Shown here: in pieces, positions 30,727-41,592 of the stretch
Layout of the letters: each line of letters opens with the position of its first letter
Position numbering within the stretch: position 1 is the stretch's first letter
Assembly (NCBI GenBank): GCA_023515795.1
Contig: JALGPX010000004.1
Span: forward strand, 1-64,000
Source: Amoeboaphelidium occidentale
Lineage: Eukaryota; Aphelidiomycota; Aphelidea
Length of the DNA stretch: 64,000 bases
Direction of reading: 5' to 3'
Notes under the pieces: model-generated
Seen by the model: the letters and a program-made list of their open reading frames with translations, nothing else
Told to the model about the DNA's origin: nothing
The model's database searches: none
Position numbers and translations under genes: made by a program

Positions 30727-31247
30727 CTATCAGATGAAATAGAATCTGATAAATCTATTGCAGAATCTAGGTAGTCTGTCTCTTCTAATGTTTGGTCTTG
30801 AGACAAAGATTTCGTCAAAGCGTTTAAAACACAGGCCCTTTTACCAATTAGCATCTCCAAATAATAGATTTACCTTGACTTTTCAGAAGGAAGCTTTCGT
30901 AATGAGCGAAATATCTCGAGTAGAACCTTCAAATCATCACGATTCTCATTGATTAACAGCGCAGTTTCTTTGAGAACTTTCTCAAAGATTTCTTCATCCG
31001 TTTCTTGTTTTATTGAGGCGGAAGATCGTGCCGTGTAATCGTTCTGCATGCGCTCAAGCTGCCGTTTAAGTGAATGCGACTTATCGAGCCTCTCTTTGAT
31101 CACACTTATCGCAGATTCCATTTTAGCGGAAGGGCTGACTAAATCTAGTTTCTCGAGGCGAGATAAAACGGAAGTTAAAGAACTTATGGTCGAGTTAACG
31201 CTCTGAAGCATCGTATCGCGATTGATAGAATTCACGCCCTGTTTCAT
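30708..31247 (-). CDS. small coiled-coil protein, unknown
   Basis: Exons 30874-31247 and 30708-30837 are joined over a 36-base intron (GTAAAT...AAAAG), giving 167 aa. Nearly the whole protein is predicted helical, with heptad-like Leu/Ile spacing (SLTSVLSRLEKLDL, later VLLEIFRSLRKL) and an acidic Ser/Asp tail. The size and shape resemble subunits of kinetochore, exocyst or dynactin-type complexes, but there is no motif to choose. The last 19 bases lie antisense to the end of the upstream gene. Confidence 0.55.
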
Positions 31248-31336
31248 GATTCTTCTGCAACAACTCGTTGCTAAAACGCCGAGTGCCTGAATAGAGCAGT
31301 GACAAAATCGAAAAGTTCAATAAATAATCATTTTAG

Positions 31337-34336
31337 TTACAAGAGTCTCGTCAGTTGGGATTGCAATTCGGCACTCAATGAACCTGCTGTGCTGGTGAAC
31401 TGAGTTGGATTACTGTTTCTCATGTTGGTTAATGATTGTCTGACAAAAGCTTCAACGTCTTGAGTCAAACCAGAATAATCCTTCTGCACCTTTGCAATAG
31501 AATGTAATCTCACAAAAGCAGATTGATAGCCTGTTTCTTCTGCATCAGCCTGAGCTGCATAAACCAAATCTTCATCATCGTTCTCTACTTCAATTGTTTT
31601 CAATGGCTGCATGATCAGACGAAGTATTTCAGACAACAAAGCAGGAAGAACAGGAGATTTTCCATTCAGCAATGAAGGAGATACCAAGAATCTTGTCAAC
31701 CCAGCAATTAAAGCCTTCTTCTGTAATTGATTAGTGATGGCTTCCTTTGCCACTACAGGAAGAAGAACATTCTTCATTACAAGATCAAATAGTTTGGGTT
31801 GCATAGTATTGATAACTATTATGAATCTTTCAGCGTCCTGTTTCATTCCAGTCAATTCACACAAAAGATTCAAAACACCAAGGCAAAACTTGTTGGTTTT
31901 TGTGGCACCATTCAGTCTTGTAAGTAAGACAGTAAATATAGTTTTCTCGTACTGCTTCAAATTGGCTTCGTTAATTTGTTCATAAATTGTAAGCAGGAAC
32001 TCAAAGCCAAAGACATCATTGTTTCTTGAAGAGATCAACTTTTGGAAAATACCCAAGAATGCTGGCAAATGACCTTCAGAAACAATTTCATTAGGTCCCA
32101 GTGTCAAGTAGGCTTGTAACAATCGCACCAGCGCAGGAATATTTCCATGAGATTCCCACAATGCAGGCATTAACAAAGGCTGCAAGAATGGCTTGTAAGC
32201 AGCTGGAATACTCTTTTCGTTTGCAGTGATGTGAAACTCCAACAACTGTGCCAAGATTTGTAATATGTATGGCGTGAATTCCGGAATATCAGTAGCAAGA
32301 ATCGCTTGAATGACAGGAAACAGCATATTCTCGAATTCAGCAACCAATTTAAGATCTTCAGAACAAATGAATCGCACAAGCAAGCCAATGCATTCGAACA
32401 CGTAATGATTAAACTTTGGATTACTAGGATTTCTGCTGATTAACTCAAGAACTTTTGTTAATCTTCCAATAACGCTTGTCGCATAAGGCAGAGTTGCACC
32501 CTTGGAAATGTAAATGACTCTCATTAGTGTCTTGACCAAGTAATCATTCTCTGAAATCTTTTCTGGAGTCTGCTTCATTTCAATCAAAGTGAACAAGTTC
32601 TCCAAAAGCTGTGGCAGAACAGGTTTAAGATCCTCAGCTGTAAATAGAAGACTTGGCTTCTCATTAAGATTCCCTGAAGGAACTTTCATAAACAACAATC
32701 TTTCCAAACAGACAGCAGCATAAGTATGAACAACATAATTTTCATTCTTCAGATTCTCAATAACCAAAGGAAACACAGAAGCAAGTTGGTCTCTTGCTAA
32801 ATGATGTCTGAAGATTGTCAAGAACTTCAAACAATCAACTTTAACGACTGGATGTACTGCTGCAGCAGTAGAGGATTGAAAGTCTGGCAAAATATTCGCA
32901 GCAAATATCTGAGGAACATTCAAACTCTCATTAGTTTTCGTAGCACCAAGCTAAAAATCAATTAAACGCTACAGAGAAAGTTTACCTGTGATGTCGCAGC
33001 TTTGGCAGATATAGAGATTAACAGATAAATTGCAAGATCCTTATCTTTCCAATTCGCTGATGGATTTTGGGAATACTTTTGCAAATGATTTTCAATGAAA
33101 CCACCAAACAACGGCGTTAATTCAGCTTCAAACTGTTCCATTAGTGATCTGATCATCAAAGTCGAAGCATGCCTTCTCGTATCAGAATCTGAACCTTCTA
33201 AATCTCTTCTAATATACTCAATTGGATCATCTTCAAACAATTCTTCATCAGATTCTCTGAACTGAATATTAGGAAGCACGACCTTTTCACAGAGCGCTTG
33301 AACAGCACCCTGAGCAGCAAATAAATGCTTGTGGCGAGTCTGTTTAACCACAGAAGCCAAAAACGTGATTGCAGTGGAAACCAACCGATCATACTTTCCA
33401 TCCATACTCAACCTGCCCAACAGATTCCAAATAGCTTCAACAAATTTAGGAAGCATTTCAAATAATTCTTCATACTTTTTCGCATACAAATCAACAATTT
33501 CACAAATACAAGTTTTCATCTTGACTAGAACACCAGCTTCATCAGAATCACCATCCAAAGCAGCATTATCATAAGACAAATACTTTAAAAAGATTGGCAT
33601 GAAGACAGGCATGGCATCTTCAAAGTAGGCAGGAATATCCTGATAATTCAAACTGTAGTAAATCTTGCACTGAACAAAAAGACACTGAAACAGAACTTTC
33701 AATGCCTGCAGATTCCCAGCGTTCTCCTGAATGAGAACATCAGTGTTCTTGACCAGTTCCGTGTAGGGCTCACAGAATACTTCCAAAACGCTCTTAATTT
33801 CTAAAAATAGATCATCAGAGCGCATAGCAGAACGATATCGTTTGAACATTGAGTGGCATGTCATAAGGACGCCGTAATTCCTGTGATAATCAGTCGCAGA
33901 GAACTTTGAAACTAATTGCGGAATCAAGTCAGGCCACTGCCCAATGGCGTAATCATAAAACGCGATAACAGAAACGGCGTCGCTAAGCTGAACTTGAAAC
34001 TTTTCCGGTAGCGACAACATCAAATCCAAAATGTTTTGCTTTACCATTTTCCTGTCTTGCGCATTTATAATTGTTTCCTGTTCAGCCCAGTAACGCTTAA
34101 CAAAGTTCTTGAAGAGCAAACAAGCAGCAAAACGAACACTTTCCGGTACAGAAGAAGACTTTATGAGTTCCAACAGGAGCAGAGTAAACTGGGGCTGTTT
34201 TTCCATTTCCTGCAGCGTTGCCTCGGCTAAATAGATCAGCGTTCTTAAGAGGAAGTTTACCTTTGGCTCTGGTTTGGGGCAAAAGGGTTTCATTCAGAGT
34301 GGAACATAACAAATCGAGCGGCTGTTGTTGGGTCAT
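31337..34336 (-). CDS. CSE1: exportin-2, importin-alpha re-exporter Cse1/CAS
   Basis: HEAT-repeat karyopherin that returns importin-alpha to the cytoplasm with Ran-GTP. Exons 34261-34336, 32986-34226 and 31337-32950 (introns 34 and 35 bases) give 976 aa, the usual length. Recognisable blocks are CLLFKNFVKRYW, LSDAVSVIAFYDYAIGQWPDL, YSLNYQDIPAYFEDAM, FLASVVKQTRHKHLF and EYIRRDLEGSDSDTRRHAS, all in Cse1 order. The first exon codes only MTQQQPLDLLCSTLNETLL and a few more residues before the splice to AEATLQEMEK. An 11-base inverted repeat lies 14 bases upstream of the start. Confidence 0.95.
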
Positions 34337-34349
34337 TTTCCTAATCGCC

Positions 34350-34383
34350 GGCTTTTCCCTAAAAGAGATTTCAGGGAAAAGCC
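34350..34383. promoter_or_regulatory. 11-base inverted repeat upstream of CSE1
   Basis: GGCTTTTCCCT at 34350-34360 and AGGGAAAAGCC at 34373-34383 are perfect inverted repeats with a 12-base gap. They lie 14 bases before the CSE1 start codon. They could form a 5' UTR hairpin or bind a dimeric regulator. Confidence 0.4.
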
Positions 34384-34485
34384 TTTGCAAGCCAAAGCTT
34401 GATTGGTGGAAAGACTCCGAAGCTTTTCTCTACTAACACAATGATATCACAAATATCTCCCATTCAAACCACAAAATACTTTTAT

Positions 34486-35000
34486 TTAACCAAAAGCGTA
34501 CTTCTTTGCTTGCGCTTTGACTTCTGTGTCGTACTGTTTCCTGTTCCTTCTGTACATGTGGCTAGCATTCTGATTGGCTGGCGAATCACAGTTTGGTTCA
34601 TCCAATAGTTCGTGTATGCCCAACAATATCTGTTTAACAGTTAATGAAGGTTTCCATTGTTCGTGAGCGTTCGTAATTGAGAGGCACAGTTTACCGTCAG
34701 GGTAAATGTTTGGGTGAAACAGCACAGGCGTAAAGGTGATACTCGGCGGGCTACACAATTAAGAGTATCCAGCACAACAATTAATAACCTTTCGGGATAG
34801 TTTTGGGGAAATTTCATTAGAAGCTTGTATAATCCACCTTCCCACAGGGTTCCTCTCTTTCCAGGAACTCCGCACTCCCAAGTCATCATATCCAAAGAAC
34901 CATCAGCGTTCTTTTTTGGTTTTGCGTAGAAACCGTACGGATGGTCTTTTCGCCAATTCTTTCTTTCCTCCTGCAGTCGAGTCTTTGCCAAAGAGGACAT
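34486..35000 (-). CDS. UBC9: SUMO-conjugating enzyme Ubc9, copy B (canonical)
   Basis: Exons 34789-35000 and 34486-34750 with a 38-base intron give 158 aa, exactly the length of human Ubc9. It has [19 protein letters not shown] (SUMO and E1 contact helix), [30 protein letters not shown] and the catalytic Cys93 in KLCLSI, the same number as in human. Compared with copy A at 16433-17045 it is closer to the consensus in the first 20 residues. The two share about half their residues by eye and have different intron sites, so the duplication is not recent. Confidence 0.9.
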
Positions 35001-35101
35001 TTTCGGACGGGGGGAGGAGCGAGCAAACAAAAGAAAGCGAGGAAGCAAAAAGAGGCAAAAGCGCAAGCCGCGAAATCATTTGTGCTGCTTTAGTTTTACT
35101 T

Positions 35102-36375
35102 TCATACACAATTGGGTTCACGCTTGTAACTGTCTTGAGCTATTTGTTCAATGTCTTCCTCTGTATACCGCTGCCTTACTGCTGGATTGCTTTTTATAAG
35201 TTCGCATGAGACATTGAACCATTGTGATATCTGCCTCAAGTCATACTCAAAATCATCAATAACAGCAACAGAAGATACAAAGTCTTTGTCTTTTGGTGGC
35301 CACCACTTCTTCACATTCGCCAGCGTTATTCTCGGACCCCATTCCAAACATCGCGCGCATTTATCCAAATACTTGTTGAATTCAGCTGGATCATCATAGC
35401 TATGCCGCACATTGGCAGGATTAGTGAATTTCAGCCCATTGAAACGAAGCGCCCTCTCTCGGAACATGAACGGAATGAACATGTTTAGGAAAGAGTGTTG
35501 ATTAATAAATCTTAAAGAGTTAACACTTGAAACACAAACAGATGCAAGAATTACCGTGGCTTTATAGGGCCTAAATAGATTGGAATGAAGTACTTCACCA
35601 CAGAAGAATGGAATATCAAACAGCCGTTATCGAATGCTGTTGCTGGTTGTACAAGTTCCCCTTGAAACTCTTTTGTTATTTGTCGCAAGTTTGTCAATTC
35701 ATTGTCGCCCCAGGGCCACGGAAACACTGTAACAAAAGGGCGGTTTTGAGTCAAGAAGTTTACCAGCACCCGAGTCTTAACGTCCACCACTGACACTCCT
35801 TTCTCGCCATGAAGTTGTTTCTGGGCATTCAACTGATGCAATGATTCCAGTCCACGCTCAGTCAGTTCCCAATGTAAATCATCATCCATAGTGAAATAAT
35901 ACATGCAAAAATATTCCGTCTGCATTCTTGCTGCGGCCAACAGCGACAAGTGCCAACCTTCAGCGTGCGTTGTGTTCTTTGCAGGAATCAGAAACACGCG
36001 ACCATCATTCAATAAGCGATACACTTTAATGTTCTCTGTTACTTCGTGTCCAGCCCTTTTAGTTTCAGGCTCAAAAGTCGTCTTTCCTACAGCCGGAAGT
36101 GGTTCATCCCAAACAGCAAAGAAGAAGGGAAAATGTGGCCACTGATCAGCTGCGTATTTTGCAGTTTCCACCGACTGCGCATTAGCCAAAACACACACCG
36201 GAAATGTCACAGCAGAAGCAGCAGCACTGTTTGAACTTGAAAATATAGAATTATGGTGGCGGGCACTTGGCCTGGATAAGTACGATATTGATGCAATTAT
36301 AATTAAAACAGAAATGAAAACCAAAATGTACAAAACATTGAGTCCCATGCAAGATTTGAACCGAAAGTAAACCAT
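35102..36375 (-). CDS. type II membrane glycosyltransferase-like protein
   Basis: Exons 35555-36375 and 35102-35510 (44-base intron) give 409 aa. The N-terminus has a short basic tail and a signal-anchor helix (residues about 11-33, LNVLYILVFISVLIIIASISYL), the layout of Golgi enzymes. A GT-A style acidic motif, YFTMDDDLHW, lies near residue 165, and WPWGDNELTNLRQI with ATAFDNGCLIFH follow. After the splice comes FINQHSFLNMFIPFMFRERALRFNG. I cannot name the family or the sugar. It precedes the Ubc9 copy B gene on the same strand by 102 bases. Confidence 0.6.
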
Positions 36376-36690
36376 CTTGTTTGAAGTTAAGATTCAAGCT
36401 GTCTTTTGAAAATAAGAAGGAGTTTAGGTCAATTCGGAATAAAAAATGCCAAACAGCGTCACAAAGATCGACCTTGTTTGGGACAAGTTCTGATTGTCTG
36501 CACTACCGTGATATTAGTAAGATCTGGCTTCTTCTGTTAATACCAAGGGCCCAAGCTATTAGTGAGCGCAGTAACAATATTAAGTAGATATGTAACTTTG
36601 GGACTAGCTTCCGACGAATCAAACGGAGCCTCACACGTGGTGGCAGCCCCTCACATGTGGTGACCCTCATACAAAACTTTTGTCAAGAAA
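36376..36690. other. intergenic, repeat-like; opens accessory patch
   Basis: No convincing gene. Near 36632-36664 the sequence CCTCACACGTGGTG is followed six bases on by CCTCACATGTGGTG, two E-box-like units 25-55 bases before the next start codon. Confidence 0.4.
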
Positions 36691-36963
36691 ATGAAATCAA
36701 ATTTATTATGCTGTGCTTTGGTTATCGCCCTAGCTACTTTTAGTCACGCTGCTCCTATTGATAAGCCATCTGGAATGGTCTCAAACAATCAGGGATCAAT
36801 GTCCCAAACGGAAACAACGCAAGATCAGTTGGTTCAAGAGCTCTCAGACCATCAAGTAATCAATGGTCCATCCGACTCGAGCCCAAGCAGTGCTGATGAA
36901 AAAACACCGTCTCCCTTCCCTGATCTGCCGTCCGATGTCTTGAGACTAGGGCTCCGAGAATAA
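36691..36963 (+). CDS. small secreted protein
   Basis: The 90-aa protein has a clear signal peptide (MKSNLLCCALVIALATFSHA, likely cut after AHA or HAA) and a mature part of about 68 residues rich in Ser, Asp, Gln and Pro. It has no cysteines and no known domain. It lies alone in a transposon-rich patch, which is typical of fast-evolving secreted candidates in parasitic fungi, but the function is unknown. It may also be cut short: AT-rich palindromic sequence starts within six bases of the stop. Confidence 0.5.
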   Translation: MKSNLLCCALVIALATFSHAAPIDKPSGMVSNNQGSMSQTETTQDQLVQELSDHQVINGPSDSSPSSADEKTPSPFPDLPSDVLRLGLRE

Positions 36964-37230
36964 GAATATTATTCCGGAATAAAGAACAATTATTCCTAAC
37001 TAGAATAGAATATAGAAGAGAATAGATAAATGATATTCATTCCGAGAATAAGAATGTAAATCGATATTCCTTCTAAGTATTCTTACTATTCTTACGTAAA
37101 ACCGAATCTCTCAGCGCCTCTTCTCTTGGAGATCAAATTTGCACCAAATGAGATAATAATCTTTTAAGAGCTATTAAGACGAGGTACGCATTATCCACAA
37201 GATTTATAATATAGCAACAGTGCTACTTAA
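36964..37230. repeat. AT-rich stretch with GAATAAGAAT repeats and a palindrome
   Basis: A perfect 14-base palindrome TTATTCCGGAATAA lies at 36969-36982. GAATAAGAAT occurs at about 36959 and 37045, and its complement-like ATTCTTACTATTCTTACG at about 37080-37097. It may be a miniature element or transposon end; no gene is seen. Confidence 0.35.
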
Positions 37231-38062
37231 TTGCACGAAAACGACTCGGTTTTACCAGATGATTCTGTGAGTCAAATTAAAACACCATTCCAGTATTATG
37301 TCAATAAGAAGCGTAAACAAATGGTACGCAGGAAGCCCAATATGCCGTCTGTAAAGCATGGTTGTCAATGGGTACAGGGACAACCACAAGCCCGTTTAAA
37401 TCGCATTACGAGAGTAAGCACCAAAAGCAGTACAAAACCATTTGGGGTCACAAAGAGAAAGCTTCAAACCCCAATACAAACGCTTCAGTGATGACTACTC
37501 TAGCTAGTATGGCTGTTAATAACTCCAAAAACGTTAAAGAAGCATTGGTCAAGCTCGTTGTTGATTCGGANATGCCGTCTGTAAAGCATGGTTGTCAATG
37601 GGTACAGGGACAACCACAAGCCCGTTTAAATCGCATTACGAGAGTAAGCACCAAAAGCAGTTAGAAACCATTTGGGGTCACAAAGAGAAAGCTTCAAACC
37701 CCAATACAAACGCTTCAGTGATAACTACTCTAGCTAGTATGGCTGTTAATAACTCCAAAAACGTTAAAGAAGCATTGGTCAAGCTCGTTGTTGATTCGGA
37801 CCTTCCTTTTACGTTTGTCGAGCAACCTGGATTTACGTTCTACAGCGAATTGACGCGAGCTGGAGTTCTCACCTTCAGTGCAGATACTATAAAAAATAAG
37901 ACAATTGCTCTGTACACAAAATACAAAGAAAAGGTTGTAAAATATTTGGAAGGCCTGGATTGTTGCGTCGGCTCAACGACTGATATCCGGACTTGCGGTT
38001 GCAACAAGAATTTTATTGGAGTTATTATTCAAAGTAAAAGTAGAGCACGGGGAGATTTTTAG
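37231..38062 (+). pseudogene. hAT-family DNA transposase fragment
   Basis: The part after 37750 codes VKLVVDSDLPFTFVEQPGF, ending in a KTIALYTKYKEKVVKYLEGL helix, the standard region of hAT transposases just after their BED zinc finger. Upstream, in a different frame, are BED-like residues AVCKAWLSM...HYESKHQKQ with the Cys and His ligands. The DDE core and dimerisation domain are missing, and a stop follows at 38062, so it is a dead N-terminal piece. The N at 37571 and its 229-base duplicate interrupt it. Confidence 0.65.
37342..37800. repeat. duplicated stretch around the N at 37571
   Basis: Bases 37342-37570 and 37572-37800 match over 229 bases with a few substitutions, separated by one N. 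This is most simply an unmerged haplotype overlap. Confidence 0.75.
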
Positions 38063-38771
38063 AACTGTGATAGTTATTTTATTTAATAGAATTTTATGGT
38101 CCTTTTTACATTTATTTCAGTTTCTAATTCAGATAAAGTATCCAATCTTGAGAGGACAATGACGGTTGTTTCAGGTCATTCATGATGGAATGACGCTTCT
38201 CTTCCGTTAACCATCAAACTTCAACAATCGGTTAAAATCGCATGCAAAGGAGTTGACAAGAAAAATCTGACAGCGATAAGGTTTATGCCTAAATCTGTGC
38301 GAGCTGAAACTGGAATGCCAAGCAAGGCCGCGCCCTCCTGGTTGTTTCAGACAAGTACAGACTTTTTCGGGTTCATTGTAATTGCTATTCTATTCATTTT
38401 GCAATAAATTTTGATGAAAGGTATATATGAGACTTATCTGAAAAGAATCGATAAGTATTGCATTGATTTATTTTAATTGTAAAAATTCTGAGGTTGTAAT
38501 TAAGTGTTTCATGTCCTGCAGAAATCGAGAAGAACTTCATACAATGTAACAAGAGTCTTCTTGAACAACAAGATGTTGTAATACATAGTTTCAGAGAAAT
38601 AGTGTCATAAAGATCAATATTTGGAACTGTATGTTGGAGGTTGGGCTTTATATGCGCAGTTATATGCAGAAACTTGAAGATGTAAGTGAGATTTATTAAT
38701 ACTATTGGTAATCTCATTATTCTTAATAGATTGGAGGACGTGATTGAATGATTCTAAGCGTGAATACTCAC
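38063..38771. other. intergenic, decayed transposon flank
   Basis: AT-rich, no gene seen. Weak similarity to the far end of Harbinger-type transposases may continue on the minus strand to about 38400 but cannot be supported. Confidence 0.3.
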
Positions 38772-39692
38772 CAGTTTTCCAACAGGAGCCTGTAAAGACT
38801 TTTGATTCTTGTGGAAATCCACAAACTTTCAAAGGTTGATCACCTTAGCAAAGCTCCACTCAACACATTCTCGTACTTTAGACATCGACAATATGAACTG
38901 TTTTTGTTCAGCCGTTAATGCAGCTCCTGAAAATCCAGTTAACAAATATCGACTGTCGTGATATCCAGCATCGCCATAAATGAACAAATTTCCATCGTGT
39001 TCTTCATAATCGTAATTCTCTAAGGCTTTTGGCACACCAGACTCTCTCAGCATTTGAATGTCATGGGTCCTTCCTGATTCTGGTCCAGCCAAAGAGACGA
39101 TTAAACCATCAGGTGCACAAACACCTTGGTACTTTAAAGCAGTATACTTCTTATGACCGTTTTATGTTCCTTCCTGTAGTTGGCCCGGGCGACAAGTCCT
39201 TCTAACAGTCCCATCTATGAAGCCCCAACAACCATTTAACGGGGATCCTTGCTCTTTAATGCAATTACAGTACATATTCATGCTGTCAATTGATACAACC
39301 TGAGAGAACTTGATATCTTCTTGATAGAACTCGTAGATAATTTGTAGTGAAAAATTAAATATCCTGCTGACCCCTGTCGCTGATATGTTGAGCATGTATG
39401 CAACATCGTTAAGCGTTCCTGCACTACGCAATCTCTTCAAAAACACGCATAATCCAACTTTAGCGTCGATCTTGTCACGATTACCTAGTATTAAGACATC
39501 AGGCAGTTGTAAAATAGCTTTCAGACGTACAATATCAGCCTTACGCAAGTTAAAAGTCGCTCTAAAGTTCCCTTCTGGAAAGCTATCAAAGTCAAACATA
39601 TGGCCAACCACGATAGGCTGGGTACGGTCTCTGCGCAGCGACATCCACCAATACGCCGCGGCATACATTTTTACTTTGTGAATAAACCTCAT
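38772..39692 (-). pseudogene. Harbinger/PIF-type (DDE_Tnp_4) transposase, decayed
   Basis: DNA transposase of the PIF/Harbinger group. Features run in one frame. A helix-turn-helix like part (VGLCVFLKRLRSAGTLNDVAY) comes first. CWGFIDGTVRRTCRPG carries the first catalytic Asp, AGPESGRTHDIQMLRESG and IYGDAGYHDSRYLL the second Asp, and VRECVEWSFAKV the Glu. Two in-frame stops, TAA at 39162-39164 and TGA at 38829-38831, interrupt the frame; the sequence after the second, FVDFHKNQK...PVGKL, still matches family members. Terminal inverted repeats and a companion Myb-like gene were not found. Confidence 0.75.
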
Positions 39693-40099
39693 AGCTCGAA
39701 TACTACGCGTTCTAGAGCTAGTTTGATTTTTCGCAAGATGTGGCTTTTATTTTCAGTTTTTGAATTCAAAATTCAACTTGTTTGTTCGGGGCTTCGCAGC
39801 ATCTCTAATATCAGGGAATGTATAGAATTCTGAAGTGCAAAGACTACAAGACCTCAACTGGACACGATCTCATTGTGAAGGTTGTATCAGCAACTCATTA
39901 CTTTTTAACCAGAGAAATATATCCCAGTTTCAATAGTCACGTCTGAGCCGAAAAATCAGTGACCGCTGCATCAAAGACGCAGCTCTATTTATCCTCAAAA
40001 TATGTACTGTCGCACTTGGCACACTTGAAACAACCAACCAATCACAGCGAGACTCCAAACAACATCTTGCCCAGCCCTTCCGTTTTCACAAGAACTAAA
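39693..40099. other. intergenic, upstream of prolyl hydroxylase
   Basis: No gene recognised. The open frame from 39959 before the chosen ATG lacks a Met and family-like sequence, so it is probably 5' leader. Confidence 0.4.
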
Positions 40100-41042
40100 A
40101 TGAAGGAATCAACAACCAAAACAGCAGCCCCAACCTCCTCCTCCTCCTCCTCCTCTTCAAATAACAAAATCTTTCATGATTACTTTAAAATTTTCCTGAA
40201 TTATTTATTGGTCTTCATTGTGATTGCGTACCTGCACTCAATCAAGTTGCCCCAGCTGATTGAGACTTTGTTAGAAGGCAAAGGGACAGGGATTGCGCCT
40301 ATTACAAGATCAACAGCTTACAGCGCCACTACGTCAGCTGCTGAATTCAATGACGTCACTTTCATGAAGAATTACAAGTGCAACAACTCTGTTGGTTACA
40401 GACTGAAGTTCCTAAAGAGAGATCCTCTAGTTATGCACCTTCAAGGATTCCTCCAACCGGGGGAAGCAGAGCATTTAATCTCCATAGGGAAGCCCCTGTA
40501 CTTTAATACCCTTCCATGATACTAACTTTTCTGATAGAATGCAAAAGTCTACTGTGGCTGCTAAGGAACAGTATCATCCTGGTCGTACTTCCTTTAATGC
40601 TTTCCTTACAAGACAACATGATCCCGTAGTGCAGTGCATTGAACAGAGAGCGTCGCTGTTAACGCAGAAGCCTTTAAATACAATTGAACCTCTGCAAGTT
40701 GTTTGGTATCGCCACGGACAGAAGTATGAACCGCATCATGATGCTTTCCTCAGATCGAATCCTGAATCAGAATCGGAACTGTCGCAGTGTGGTCAAAGGG
40801 AAACCACGCTGTTTGTTTACTTGAACACTGTCCCAGAGTCACAAGGAGGGCATACATCGTTTCCGGAATTGAGTCTAAAAGTTCCGGCCACGAAGAATGA
40901 TGCTGCTTATTGGTATAATGTTCAGGTGAATGGTGAAGATGATTTAAGAGTTCTGCACGGTGGGGATCCTGTTTACGGTAGCGACAATGTTGAAAAGTGG
41001 GGCCTAAACATTTGGATCAGAGAAAAGAAGTGTTACGAGTAA
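40100..41042 (+). CDS. prolyl 4-hydroxylase, Fe(II)/2-oxoglutarate dependent, membrane-anchored
   Basis: Exons 40100-40497 and 40538-41042 (40-base intron with an ACTAAC branch site) give 300 aa. A type II anchor lies at about 27-48 (IFLNYLLVFIVIAYLHSI) after a Ser-rich cytosolic tail. The P4Hc domain starts FLKRDPLVMHLQGFLQPGEAEHLI. Iron ligands are in YEPHHDAF (HxD) and LHGGDPVYG (distal His); NTVPESQGGHTSFPEL and a final WGLNIWI fit the family. It resembles plant and algal ER/Golgi prolyl hydroxylases that modify wall glycoproteins. Its stop overlaps that of convergent PFDN1 by 10 bases. Confidence 0.87.
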
Positions 41043-41458
41043 TGGGAAAATAAATTTATTGAAAGATCTGAAATATTCTTTTCCAGGTACTCTTTGGTCT
41101 TTTCCAGGATTCTGTAATTCCTGTCTTCCCTCTCTGCCTTTTGCTGCAGCTCTGAGACAAGAGTGGAAGCGCTATTGGGATAAGCAATGAAACATTTACC
41201 ACAGCTGCGCCACATTTTAAGTTCTGCTCCTTTAGGCTGTTGCTGTTGTAGGGATTCGATGGATTGGCTCGTCACTTTGCTTATTCTGCTGTCCCTCAGT
41301 CTCAATTGCATTTCCCCTCTGCACGCGTTCAATTGTTTCTGTAGCGATTGTAATTTCACCAAAGACTGTTAAATTGTTAGACTCTAATTAACTACTAAGA
41401 TTTAGAAAACCTTTTTGGTGTCTTCGTCCAATTCCTGCTGCTGCTGATTGGCACTCAT
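41033..41458 (-). CDS. PFD1: prefoldin subunit 1
   Basis: Beta-type subunit of the prefoldin hexamer, which hands unfolded actin and tubulin to CCT. Exons 41411-41458 and 41033-41365 (45-base intron) give 126 aa, near the usual 122. Two long helices flank the short hairpin ELKMWRSCGKCFIAYP, which parallels the TYRSVGKMF segment of other PFDN1 proteins. The first exon encodes MSANQQQQELDEDTKK only. Confidence 0.82.
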
Positions 41459-41496
41459 CTATTATTGTAAAAAATATCTCGATCCCGTTTATCGCG

Positions 41497-41592
41497 CAGA
41501 GCTCCGGCTGAAGTATCTACATGCTGCGAGCTCTGGAGTGCGAATGCGCTTTCTTAAAGGGGGTATATCTAGCTCGCTCTGAATCCTGCAAT
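41497..41592. repeat. dispersed repeat, copy A
   Basis: This stretch shares about 95 bases, some 85% identical, with 60122-60215, including GGAGTGCGAATGCGCTTTC and GGGGGTATATCTAGCTC. It has an internal inverted repeat (CAGAGCTC...GAGCTCTG). It overlaps the Fanzor relic that follows, so it may be part of that element. Confidence 0.65.

Noticed and set aside
34486-35000. Copy B Ubc9 as a pseudogene because its frame breaks after NYPE
   Set aside because: A standard 38-base intron restores the conserved SPPSITFTP sequence and a 158-aa protein.
37342-37800. Real tandem duplication in the hAT fragment
   Set aside because: The lone N between copies and the same pattern at three other places point to assembly overlap.
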